54,337 bases of DNA, taken from an uncultured Rhizobiaceae group bacterium (lineage in GTDB: Bacteria; Pseudomonadota; Alphaproteobacteria; Rhizobiales; Rhizobiaceae). The stretch is taken from the NCBI GenBank assembly GCA_937958815.1, contig CALGMR010000001.1, positions 160,300 through 214,636 on the forward strand. Direction: 5' to 3'. Position 1 is the stretch's first letter. Each line of letters starts with the position of its first letter. The notes below the pieces were generated by a model that was not told the origin of the DNA, ran no database searches, and was given only the letters and a program-made list of their open reading frames with translations. Positions 43,408 to 51,523 of this stretch are shown piece by piece. A program made the position numbers and the translations under genes.

Positions 43408-44184
43408 TTATGAAAAAAGCATGCCTCCATTGATGTCTACATTCGTGCCTGTGATGAACGCAGCGCCATCTGACGCCAAATAAGCGGCGAGATTTGCCAC
43501 ATCCTGCGACGTGCCCTCACGTTTCAACGGCGTAACGTTGGCAACATGGGTGCGCACCTCTGGCTTGGTGAATGTGTTGTGAAAATCTGTGTCAATCATG
43601 CCTGGGCAAATTGAATTGACCCGAATATCAGGCCCCAACTCTTTGGCGAGACCTCGTGTGAAGGTCATGACAGCGCCTTTAGAAGCTGCATAAGCTGTTG
43701 CACCAGGCCCGCCGCCATCGCGCCCTGCTTGGCTCGCAAGGCCAACAATTGAACCACCATTTTTCATATGCGGAACAACGGCCTGGGCAACGCGCATAAA
43801 CGACGTTGCATTGAGATCCATCACGCGGTTCCAATGGTCGATGTCCATTTCAGCGAGAGTTTTGCGCGCCACCAAACCACCTGTCACATGAACCAGTGAA
43901 TCAATTTGACCGCTAAAGCTTGCAACAGTCTTTTCAATCAATGCCGCAACATCTGCAGCTGACGTGATATCACCTTGCAGCGCAAACGCCTGACCGCCGG
44001 CTTTGGTGATCTCTTCAACGGCACTGTCGGCGCCTGCTGAGGAACTGTGATAATTAATAGCAACGGCCGCGCCGCATTCTGCCAGTGTCAATGCGCACGC
44101 ACGTCCTATGTCTCTGCCACCACCCGTCACAATTGCAACCTTACCAGCCATATTGTTGGCAGATGTTCCTTGGTTTTTTGACAT
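43408..44184 (-). CDS. SDR-family oxidoreductase of the TRAP operon
   Basis: 258 residues from the ATG at 44184 with GGGA upstream; the Met at 44151 is an alternative. The coenzyme motif is KVAIVTGGGRDIGRACALTL and a basic/small NYHSSSAG follows. VHVTGG replaces NAG, Ser is in IVGLASQAGRDGGG, and Tyr-x-x-x-Lys in TAYAASKGAVM. The C-terminus AFITGTNVDINGGMLFS is typical of FabG-like enzymes. It is the first gene of the SDR-TRAP operon and probably oxidises the imported compound. Confidence 0.9.
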   Translation of the reverse strand: MSKNQGTSANNMAGKVAIVTGGGRDIGRACALTLAECGAAVAINYHSSSAGADSAVEEITKAGGQAFALQGDITSAADVAALIEKTVASFSGQIDSLVHVTGGLVARKTLAEMDIDHWNRVMDLNATSFMRVAQAVVPHMKNGGSIVGLASQAGRDGGGPGATAYAASKGAVMTFTRGLAKELGPDIRVNSICPGMIDTDFHNTFTKPEVRTHVANVTPLKREGTSQDVANLAAYLASDGAAFITGTNVDINGGMLFS

Positions 44185-44235
44185 AAATCCCAATCCACTT
44201 TTCGGGTCGCGCAAAATGTATGACAGCATTTGAAG

Positions 44236-44249
44236 ACTAGTATACTAGT
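44236..44249. promoter_or_regulatory. ACTAGTATACTAGT palindrome, candidate GntR operator
   Basis: A 14-base perfect palindrome lies 51 bases before the SDR start (44184) and 123 bases before the divergent GntR gene. The TAGTATACTA core is like FadR-subfamily GntR operators (TnGT...ACnA). The adjacent FadR-type regulator is the obvious candidate to bind and repress the SDR-TRAP operon. Binding is inferred. Confidence 0.6.
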
Positions 44250-44372
44250 ATTGTCAAGCAGCAAATTTGAGTTTACGCTCATGGTCGAGATTTCAATGAA
44301 CTGACCACACGTCGATGTGGAATTGGCGTTTTTCACGAGCAGCACAAACCAAGGGTACGGAAGAAATATCGA

Positions 44373-45053
44373 ATGTTAAACTTGGCTAACTCCGTACAAA
44401 AGCGCACTTCAGCCGATGTCGTTTTCCATCAGCTGTATGATGAAATTGGATCTTTAGACATTCTGCCTGGCACAAAACTGTCTGAAACGGATATCGCCCA
44501 ACGCTTTGGTGTATCCCGTCAGCCTGTGCGTGATGCATTCAACCGTCTTGAAAATCTCGGCCTCTTGCGCATTCGTCCCCAGCGCGCCACCGAAGTGCGC
44601 GGGTTTTCTTTGGAACAGGTGGCCCATTCACGCTTCGTAAGACTGGCCGTTGAGCTGGAAGTTGTTCGACTGGCCTGCAGCATTTGGGATACAGAACGTG
44701 CAGAGGCACTGGATGAAAACCTCCAACTACAAAGTGAAGCACTCAACAAAAAGCAAAAAGAGCAGTTCCACATGCTGGACTACCAATTCCACAAAATGAT
44801 CTGCGAACTCGGAGGTTGCCCAAAAGCATTCGTCACAATTCAAGAAAGCAAAAAAGAAGTCGAACGCCTCTGCGTGCTGAGTCTGGACAGGAGCGACGAA
44901 TCCACAACCCTGTTTGACGACCACGTTCAACTTGCCGAAGCTCTAAAAACAGGCTCCACTGAGAAAGCCACCACCATCACCCGGCTTCACCTAAGCCGCT
45001 TAGACAACATAATAACCGAAATTCACCTCAACCATTCGGAGTATTTTGAATGA
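44373..45053 (+). CDS. GntR-family regulator with FCD ligand domain
   Basis: 226 residues. The winged helix (about 14-78) reads VVFHQLYDEIGSLDILPGTKLSETDIAQRFGVSRQPVRDAFNRLENLGLL (in parts), the FadR/GntR hallmark. The FCD domain (about 90-215) has the metal-ligand pattern DYQFHKMICELGG and later histidines (FDDHVQLAEAL, TITRLHLSRL). FCD proteins sense organic acids such as glycolate, lactate or sugar acids. GGAAGAAA lies upstream. Its ATGA overlaps the following peroxiredoxin-like gene, an unusual coupling. Confidence 0.93.
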   Translation: MLNLANSVQKRTSADVVFHQLYDEIGSLDILPGTKLSETDIAQRFGVSRQPVRDAFNRLENLGLLRIRPQRATEVRGFSLEQVAHSRFVRLAVELEVVRLACSIWDTERAEALDENLQLQSEALNKKQKEQFHMLDYQFHKMICELGGCPKAFVTIQESKKEVERLCVLSLDRSDESTTLFDDHVQLAEALKTGSTEKATTITRLHLSRLDNIITEIHLNHSEYFE

Positions 45054-45568
45054 CAACTCCAAAGCCAAACGTTGGTGCACAAATAATTGAAACCAGCTTC
45101 CCTTCTGTGGAAGGCCAGGAAACCTTTGCAATCGGAAACAAAAAAGAGCGATGGACGATGCTGTTTGTCTATCGTGGCAAACACTGCCCGCGATGCAAAC
45201 GCTATCTCAACAAATTAAATGACTCTTTGAGTTCTTGGACAGAAGTGATGGATGTCGTTGTTGTCTCAGCAGACACACAAGAAAAGGCCAGAGCTGACAA
45301 AGAAGAATTTGGATGGACTTTCAATTTGGGATACGGCCTCAGCGAAGAGCAAATGCGGGACTTGGGCCTTTACGTGTCAGAGCCGCTTTCCGAAGCGGAG
45401 ACAACAGGTCTTTTTGCCGAACCGGGTGCCTTTGCAATTCGTCCCGACGGGTCACTTATGCTTGTAGATATTTCCAATGGCCCAGCAGCAAGACCTGATT
45501 TAGAAGAGCTTTTGGATGGTATGAAATTCAACATCGACAACGACAGACCTGTGCGCGGAACTGCTTAG
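45050..45568 (+). CDS. peroxiredoxin-like (AhpC/TSA-redoxin) protein
   Basis: 172 residues, thioredoxin fold. After the first strand, MLFVYRGKHCPRCKRYLNKL carries a CPRC motif at the peroxidatic Cys position of redoxin/AhpC-TSA proteins. VVVVSADTQEKARADKEEFGWTF matches the following strand-helix region, and FAIRPDGSLMLVDISNGP is the cis-Pro/C-terminal part. No signal peptide, so cytoplasmic. Such CxxC redoxin-like proteins (COG0450/1225 fringe) may reduce peroxides or disulfides. Coupled to the GntR gene by 4 bases. Confidence 0.85.
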   Translation: MTTPKPNVGAQIIETSFPSVEGQETFAIGNKKERWTMLFVYRGKHCPRCKRYLNKLNDSLSSWTEVMDVVVVSADTQEKARADKEEFGWTFNLGYGLSEEQMRDLGLYVSEPLSEAETTGLFAEPGAFAIRPDGSLMLVDISNGPAARPDLEELLDGMKFNIDNDRPVRGTA

Positions 45569-45744
45569 TCCTTGAAACTCCCCTGCACTGCTCATCACAT
45601 CGCACAGCGCAGGCACAGGTTGCCACAATGACCGTAAATTTGCCGCACCAACCGACAAATAGTCTTCGTATTTGAACGTGCATTATGGGTTCAAGTGCAG
45701 CATATTCTTTCAAAGCTTAAACATATCTGGTTTTAGGAATTGAA

Positions 45745-46959
45745 ATGCCGCACACACTCGCACCCGCCAGCAAACCTGATCTTTCTTCATTTGTCTGGGA
45801 CGATGCATTCAAACTTGAAGGCCAGTTGTCTGAAGAAGAGCGCCTCATTCGCGACTCTGCGCGCCAATATGCGCAGGATAAACTTCAACCGCGTGTGATT
45901 GATGCTTTTGAAAATGAAACGACTGACCCTGAAATTTTTAGAGAGATGGGCGCAATGGGTTTGTTGGGCTCAACCATTCCCGAAGCCTATGGCGGCATTG
46001 AAGCTGGTTACGTGAGTTATGGCCTTGTGGCCCGTGAGGTCGAGCGGGTGGACAGCGGATACCGCTCAATGATGTCCGTGCAGTCTTCTTTGGTCATGTA
46101 CCCGATCTATGCCTACGGCTCCGAAGAGCAGCGCACGAAATACCTTCCCAAACTCGCTTCTGGCGAGTGGATTGGGTGTTTTGGCCTCACCGAACCAGAC
46201 GCTGGTTCAGACCCCGCTGGTATGAAAACAACCGCCAAGCAGGTTGAAGGCGGATATGTCTTGTCCGGCTCTAAAATGTGGATTTCAAACAGTCCCATCG
46301 CGGATGTGTTTGTGGTCTGGGCAAAATCTGAGGCCCATGATGGTAAGATACGCGGCTTTGTTCTTGAAAAAGGAATGAAGGGACTTTCTGCTCCCAAGAT
46401 CGGTGCGAAACTTTCGCTTCGCGCATCGATCACTGGTGAGATCGTCATGGACAATGTGGAAGTGGGCGAAGACGCACTGCTGCCAAATGTGCAGGGTTTG
46501 AAAGGGCCGTTTGGCTGCCTCAACCGCGCGCGATACGGCATCAGCTGGGGTGTTTTGGGGGCAGCTGAATTCTGTTGGCATGCGGCGCGCCAATACGGTC
46601 TTGATCGCAAACAATTCAACCGCCCTTTGGCGCAAACACAGCTGTTTCAAAAGAAACTGGCTGACATGCAAACGGAAATCACTTTGGGCTTGCAGGGTTC
46701 CCTGCGCGTTGGCCGATTGATGGATGAAGCCGATGCAGCGCCTGAAATGATAAGTCTGATGAAACGCAACAATTGCGGCAAAGCGCTCGACATTGCGCGC
46801 ATGGCGCGCGACATGCATGGCGGAAACGGCATCAGCCAGGAATTTCAAGTCATTCGCCATATGGTGAACCTGGAGACCGTGAACACCTACGAAGGCACAC
46901 ACGATGTCCACGCCCTCATCTTAGGCCGTGCACAAACCGATCTACAGGCATTCTTTTAG
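45745..46959 (+). CDS. gcdH: glutaryl-CoA dehydrogenase (acyl-CoA dehydrogenase family)
   Basis: 404 residues, the expected size for a mitochondrial-type/proteobacterial GcdH. The N-terminal [21 protein letters not shown] and [17 protein letters not shown], the FAD region [16 protein letters not shown], and [18 protein letters not shown] match it. The C-terminal [19 protein letters not shown] contains the catalytic Glu. It oxidises and decarboxylates glutaryl-CoA to crotonyl-CoA in lysine, tryptophan or glutarate breakdown, passing electrons to ETF. It stands alone here; a SUGCT-like CoA-transferase at 23360 could supply glutaryl-CoA. Confidence 0.92.
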   Translation: MPHTLAPASKPDLSSFVWDDAFKLEGQLSEEERLIRDSARQYAQDKLQPRVIDAFENETTDPEIFREMGAMGLLGSTIPEAYGGIEAGYVSYGLVAREVERVDSGYRSMMSVQSSLVMYPIYAYGSEEQRTKYLPKLASGEWIGCFGLTEPDAGSDPAGMKTTAKQVEGGYVLSGSKMWISNSPIADVFVVWAKSEAHDGKIRGFVLEKGMKGLSAPKIGAKLSLRASITGEIVMDNVEVGEDALLPNVQGLKGPFGCLNRARYGISWGVLGAAEFCWHAARQYGLDRKQFNRPLAQTQLFQKKLADMQTEITLGLQGSLRVGRLMDEADAAPEMISLMKRNNCGKALDIARMARDMHGGNGISQEFQVIRHMVNLETVNTYEGTHDVHALILGRAQTDLQAFF

Positions 46960-47021
46960 GCGCCGATTGGAAAATGGTTCGACAGTTGGCGATGGCTATA
47001 CGACCACAGCTGTCGCTGAAA

Positions 47022-48008
47022 CTACAGTTGGATAACTGCGCCTGAGTTCATGGATTCCCTCGCTGCATCTGCAAGAAGTTGGGCGCGCAGCCCATCTTCT
47101 GCGGTAGGAGTTGGCTTTCGGCTAGTTTCAAGGCAATCCGCAAAATGTTTGAATTCGGCAATATAGGCACCGCGATACCGCTCCAGGAAAAAATGCTGGG
47201 CAGGTGCGCGCGCAAAGCCTGACTCCAAAGCCACTTCCACCGTATTTTCCAATTGGTTTTCAGCCCGCAACATGCCCTTGGAACCATGAACTTCCAGCCG
47301 CTGATCATATCCATAAGTGGCGCGACGCGAATTGGAAATCTGGCAAATTTTTCCGCTGGCCGTTTTAAGTGTCACAGCTGCGGTATCAACATCACCTGCT
47401 TCACCAATAGCTGGATCAACCAGCGCAGAACCTGTTGCGTAAATCGAAACGGGCTCCTCCCCCAGTAAAAACCGCGCCATGTCGAAGTCATGGATCATCA
47501 TATCACGGAAAATACCGCCAGACGTTTTTACATACTCAATAGGCGGCGGGGATGGATCACGTGACAAGATCGTCAGCAACTCAACATCACCAATTTCGCC
47601 CGCGGCAATGCGCGCTTGAATATTGGCAAAATTAGCATCAAAGCGACGATTGAAACCGGTCATGAAGGCCACGTTGTTTTCCTCAACAACCTTCATGCAA
47701 TCTCGAATACGGTCCGCCGACATGTCGATCGGTTTCTCGCAAAAAATGGCCTTACCCGCCTGTGCTGCAAAATGAATCAGATCATAGTGCGTGGTGGTGG
47801 GTGTTGCGATGATCACAGCATCAACGTCGCTTGCGGAGATGATCGCCTCGCTTTCGCGAACCTCCGCCCCCAAACTTGCCGCAAGCTTCCCTGCACTTTC
47901 CACAAACGGATCGCTGACCGCAACCGTTCGCGCATTGCTGAGCGTTTTAATGGAGTGACCGTGAACCGCGCCAATGCGTCCGCATCCAATTATTCCGACT
48001 TTGAGCAT
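47022..48008 (-). CDS. iolG: myo-inositol 2-dehydrogenase IolG
   Basis: 328 residues. The start KVGIIGCGRIGAVHGHSI is the NAD-binding Rossmann motif. The family Lys is in AIFCEKPIDMSADRI. FNRRFDANFANIQARI and FRDMMIHDFDMARFLLGE carry the catalytic Asp/His of inositol 2-dehydrogenases. It makes scyllo-inosose from myo-inositol with NAD. AAGGAAGAACA lies before the ATG. It is the last gene of the iolD-phyH-iolC-iolB-iolJ-iolG operon, 9 bases after iolJ. Confidence 0.92.
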   Translation of the reverse strand: MLKVGIIGCGRIGAVHGHSIKTLSNARTVAVSDPFVESAGKLAASLGAEVRESEAIISASDVDAVIIATPTTTHYDLIHFAAQAGKAIFCEKPIDMSADRIRDCMKVVEENNVAFMTGFNRRFDANFANIQARIAAGEIGDVELLTILSRDPSPPPIEYVKTSGGIFRDMMIHDFDMARFLLGEEPVSIYATGSALVDPAIGEAGDVDTAAVTLKTASGKICQISNSRRATYGYDQRLEVHGSKGMLRAENQLENTVEVALESGFARAPAQHFFLERYRGAYIAEFKHFADCLETSRKPTPTAEDGLRAQLLADAARESMNSGAVIQL

Positions 48009-48017
48009 TGTTCTTCC

Positions 48018-48851
48018 TTAGGCTTTTGCGGCAAGCGCAGATATGACCTTGCGTGCAGCTTGCATCACCGGGTCTGTCGTGTCTTTCAAAATGGAAACTC
48101 GGTCAAAACGAGAAAGGTCTTTATTGACCGCATCGCGCAATGCAGCCCCAAATGCCATCCGCAATTCCGTACCAATATTGAACTTACAAATCGCGGATGT
48201 TTGCGCGAGCATTGTGCGTTGCGCCAACGGCACACCGGAGCCGCCATGGATCACCAATGGCACATCAGTCACTGCTTCAATTGCACGAATACGCGGTTCG
48301 TCGAGACCACCTTCCCTGTCTTGCTGCAAATGCACATTGCCAACCGAAATGGCCATGGCATCAACACCCGTTTGTTGCGCAAATTTGGCGGCTTCTTGCG
48401 GATCTGTACCCGCCGAGTTTTCACCATCCGCATAGCCCACAAACCCAATCTCACCTTCGCAAGAAATTCCAGCCTTGTGCGCCATTTCTGCGATGGCCGC
48501 AGTTTCTTCAACATTTTGACTAAACGGCTTTCGCGAACCGTCATACATCAGAGAAGTGAAACCTGAATCAAGGGCTTCCTTGCATTCATCCATCGTGTAG
48601 CCATGGTCCAGATGAGCAACCACAGGAACGGAAGTCTGCTCTGCCAAATGACGAAACATTTTGCCCAAAATTGGAAGTGGCGTGTGCTCGCGGCAGCCTG
48701 GCCCAGCCTGCAAAATCACCGGAGCGTTTTCAGCCTCGGCCGCCGCAACATAAGCGCACATGTCTTCCCAACCCAATGTCACCAAACCTGCAACAGCATA
48801 GCCGTTTTTCAGCGCTGGTTGCAGCACATCAGCAAGCGTCACCAGGCTCAT
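48018..48851 (-). CDS. iolJ: class II aldolase of the inositol pathway (IolJ)
   Basis: 277 residues. Class II fructose-bisphosphate aldolase motifs: PVVAHLDHGYTMDECKEALDSG (zinc His, catalytic Asp), SLMYDGSRKPFSQN, CEGEIGFVGY (Glu), AISVGNVH (His) and VIHGGSGVP (His/GGSG). The position within the iol operon points to 6-phospho-5-dehydro-2-deoxy-D-gluconate aldolase, giving DHAP and malonate semialdehyde. Many alphaproteobacteria instead use an aldolase domain fused to IolC; here it is a separate gene, overlapping iolB by 4 bases. Confidence 0.9.
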   Translation of the reverse strand: MSLVTLADVLQPALKNGYAVAGLVTLGWEDMCAYVAAAEAENAPVILQAGPGCREHTPLPILGKMFRHLAEQTSVPVVAHLDHGYTMDECKEALDSGFTSLMYDGSRKPFSQNVEETAAIAEMAHKAGISCEGEIGFVGYADGENSAGTDPQEAAKFAQQTGVDAMAISVGNVHLQQDREGGLDEPRIRAIEAVTDVPLVIHGGSGVPLAQRTMLAQTSAICKFNIGTELRMAFGAALRDAVNKDLSRFDRVSILKDTTDPVMQAARKVISALAAKA

Positions 48852-49690
48852 TTAAATTTCGCGATCATATCTTTAATGCCAGGGATGGTTTCCAGCTGCG
48901 CTGCATGCGATGGCTGAAAATACTGCACCAAACTGCGTTGGGACAACCCGCCCAGAATTGTGAAATAGTACATTTCATAACCCGGCAAAACGCAGCAAGG
49001 GTGATATCCTTTGTCGAGGCAAATCGTTGAACCGTCGACAATGTGATAGGCATCGCCCGACTTCCCATCTTCTCGCTGCAGCATCTGGACGCCAGAGCCG
49101 TAATTGGGACGAAAGCGGAAGTTATAGGTCTCGTCATGGCGTGTTTCATCAGGCAAACGATCTGTGTCGTGCTTATGGGAGGGAAACCCCGACCAGCCGC
49201 CTTGGCCTACAGTGAACAATTCGCTGACCAAAAGACGGCCCACTTTATCGTGGAATTTTGTACCAAGAATATGTTTGATTTTGCGATGGGTTTTCGTCTC
49301 ATCAGACCCATACTGCACTTCGTCCAACTCATCATTGCGCACAGCAAACGCTTCCAGTTGCACTTCATAGCGTGCACCTGCGATGAAAACTTCAGCAGCG
49401 TCTGACGTGCACACAAATTCGGCCTTCGCATCGCATGGCACATAAACCCCTTCTGGTTCACCATCCCAAACATCGACACCACGTCCGCCAATATTGTTCG
49501 CTTTAAAGCCTTCTACGTTGACATCAACAGACCCAGTTGCAGGCACGATGCATGTTTCATAACGCGGCACTTTGTAAGAGAACGCCTCCCCCTTTTTCAA
49601 TTTTACGATGTTGAAATAGGTCAAAGGAACCGCGGCATCGTCGACATCCACGATTGGCTTGTTCTTATTGTCGAATGGTGGGATGTGCAT
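48848..49690 (-). CDS. iolB: 5-deoxy-glucuronate isomerase IolB
   Basis: 280 residues, a double cupin. The metal-binding cupin has GGWSGFPSHKHDTDRLPDET with two His residues, ETYNFRFRPNYGSG with a Glu, and YHPCCVLPGYEMYY with the last His. It isomerises 5-deoxy-D-glucuronate to 5-dehydro-2-deoxy-D-gluconate, the substrate of the IolC kinase. Its stop overlaps the iolJ start (ATGA) and it begins 9 bases after iolC. Confidence 0.93.
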   Translation of the reverse strand: MHIPPFDNKNKPIVDVDDAAVPLTYFNIVKLKKGEAFSYKVPRYETCIVPATGSVDVNVEGFKANNIGGRGVDVWDGEPEGVYVPCDAKAEFVCTSDAAEVFIAGARYEVQLEAFAVRNDELDEVQYGSDETKTHRKIKHILGTKFHDKVGRLLVSELFTVGQGGWSGFPSHKHDTDRLPDETRHDETYNFRFRPNYGSGVQMLQREDGKSGDAYHIVDGSTICLDKGYHPCCVLPGYEMYYFTILGGLSQRSLVQYFQPSHAAQLETIPGIKDMIAKFK

Positions 49691-49699
49691 ATTTTTCTC

Positions 49700-50689
49700 C
49701 TAAGCTTTGCACGGACCGGAATGGTTCGCGAGAAAAGCTTCTAATTGTTCATTATTCGGCATGGCGGGCGCGCAACCGGGCTTTGCCACCACAATAGCGG
49801 CGCAGGCAGAACCGCGCAAAACAGCTGTTTCCATACCCATGCCCGCTGCCAACGATGCCATGAAACCAGCCATAAAACTGTCGCCAGCACCTGTGGGTTT
49901 CAAAGCATCTACTTTGTAAATACCTGTTGTTATTTCTTCTCCATCGGCAAATGTGATCGCACCTTTGTGCCCCATTTTATAGACGACGATGGAGGCCGAC
50001 GTGGCAGACAGTGCGCGGGCTTTTGCTTCGCCCTTTTCAATGCCGCCCGCCATAAATCCAAATTCTTCATCATTGGCGACAATCACATCTGAAAGCGCTC
50101 CCGCCTTCGACAAGACCTCTTCTGCGACCTCTGCAGAAGGCCATGAGTACGGACGGTAATCCACATCAAATATGATGGGAATGCCGGCTTCTTTGGCCAG
50201 TGCAAAAGCTCTAAATGCGGCACTTCGTGAAGGCTCAGCCGCAAAAACAGTGCCAGCGGTAATCAGCGCACCAAACTTTTTGTAGTCAACCGCCTCTACA
50301 TCCTCGATGGACATTTCAAAGTCGGCAGCGCCGTTGCGATATATGATAGATTGATGCCCTTCCAATCGTGTTTCGTAGAAGGCCAGTGAGTTTCGAAACT
50401 CGCCCCCAACAGCACGAACATGATCGGAATTCACCCCATAGCGCTTGAGTTGGTTGATGCAGTATTTTCCAATCGCATCATCTGACACACACGTGACAAG
50501 CGAAGCCTTGCCGCCAAGTTTGCAAATGCCGGCAGCGATATTGGCTGATGAACCGCCCATGGCGACCATGCAATTTTCAGCATCTTCAATGGCAACACCA
50601 GCAGGTGGTGTAAAATCAATACCAACCCGCCCCACAATAACAAAATCGTTTTGTGCAATGCCACTCAATACGTTTGATAGATTGCTCAT
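49700..50689 (-). CDS. iolC: 5-dehydro-2-deoxygluconokinase IolC
   Basis: 329 residues, PfkB sugar-kinase fold. GGSSANIAAGICKLGGKASL, then GDDA-like VSDDAIGKY, form the N-terminal signature, and LKPTGAGDSFMAGFMASLAAG is the C-terminal signature with the catalytic Asp and anion hole. It phosphorylates 5-dehydro-2-deoxy-D-gluconate. There is no fused C-terminal DUF2090 aldolase domain, unlike many relatives. The ATG overlaps the phyH stop by 4 bases. Confidence 0.92.
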   Translation of the reverse strand: MSNLSNVLSGIAQNDFVIVGRVGIDFTPPAGVAIEDAENCMVAMGGSSANIAAGICKLGGKASLVTCVSDDAIGKYCINQLKRYGVNSDHVRAVGGEFRNSLAFYETRLEGHQSIIYRNGAADFEMSIEDVEAVDYKKFGALITAGTVFAAEPSRSAAFRAFALAKEAGIPIIFDVDYRPYSWPSAEVAEEVLSKAGALSDVIVANDEEFGFMAGGIEKGEAKARALSATSASIVVYKMGHKGAITFADGEEITTGIYKVDALKPTGAGDSFMAGFMASLAAGMGMETAVLRGSACAAIVVAKPGCAPAMPNNEQLEAFLANHSGPCKA

Positions 50690-51522
50690 TTGCGCCCTTC
50701 AGTATTTCCAGCTTCAGCTGCATCCAACACTTCAGGATATGGATAGTTCAGTCCGAGCAACTGGCGCATATCAGCACTTGCAGTGTCCACAAAAGATTTC
50801 GGCAACGCACCGACCATATCTTCAAGTGGTTTCACCCATTTGGGCAAATAATTGATGAGCACTGCACTGCGATCATGATCAGAATTGTTTGGCATAGCGC
50901 AATGCCATGCCACGCCATAAAACAATGCAACATCCCCCGGCTCACCTGTCATTCGCTCGCACTTGTCGTAAAAACCGTCTTCCTCTTTAGGGTAACGAAG
51001 TTCTTTTTGGCTGCCAGGCACAAAGGCTGTTGCGCCACTCTCCTCGGTGAAAGGGTCGAGAATTATTGACACTTGCGCATTCATTGGAAAGGAACCGTTG
51101 AGGCCAATTGGGTGGGTTTCTGGAGAATAGAAATCCCAATACGGATAATCCACATGGGGCTCTTGCCCTGGCCCACCAGGTAATATCCGGTTGGCCGCAA
51201 TTGACCCCATAATGAATTCGGTGCCCAAAAACTTTCGCAAAACATCCATAAAAACTGGGTGTGCTGCCATACGCGAAAAGACCTCACCCTTGGCGAGCAA
51301 ATTCCAAACACGACGTTGCAAGTTCAACTTGCCCTCTTCTTCAGCAGCACCTTGAAAGTGTGTCACCGTGTCCGCTTGTTCTGAGTGTTTCATAATCAAG
51401 GCGCGGGCTTCGGCAATGTCTTCAGTGGAAAACAATCCGCTGATCAAAACAGCCCCATCACCGTTTAAAAGTTCGTCAACGATAACATCCGGCGATGCAG
51501 TATCGGCAGTAAAGCGTCTCAT
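50686..51522 (-). CDS. phytanoyl-CoA dioxygenase (PhyH) family protein inside the iol operon
   Basis: 278 residues from the ATG at 51522, two bases after the iolD stop, with AAGGG at the end of iolD acting as ribosome site. An upstream in-frame start at 51570 would overlap iolD. It has VDELLNGDGAVLISGLF, a typical N-terminal PhyH strand, then EPHVDYPYWDFYSP with the iron-binding His-x-Asp, and GVAWHCAMPNNSDHDRSAVLIN with the distal His and the 2-oxoglutarate-binding Arg. It is an Fe(II)/2-oxoglutarate oxygenase. The substrate is unknown; hydroxylation or demethylation of a modified inositol is suggested only by operon position. Confidence 0.88.
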   Translation of the reverse strand: MRRFTADTASPDVIVDELLNGDGAVLISGLFSTEDIAEARALIMKHSEQADTVTHFQGAAEEEGKLNLQRRVWNLLAKGEVFSRMAAHPVFMDVLRKFLGTEFIMGSIAANRILPGGPGQEPHVDYPYWDFYSPETHPIGLNGSFPMNAQVSIILDPFTEESGATAFVPGSQKELRYPKEEDGFYDKCERMTGEPGDVALFYGVAWHCAMPNNSDHDRSAVLINYLPKWVKPLEDMVGALPKSFVDTASADMRQLLGLNYPYPEVLDAAEAGNTEGRK

Positions 51523-51523
51523 A

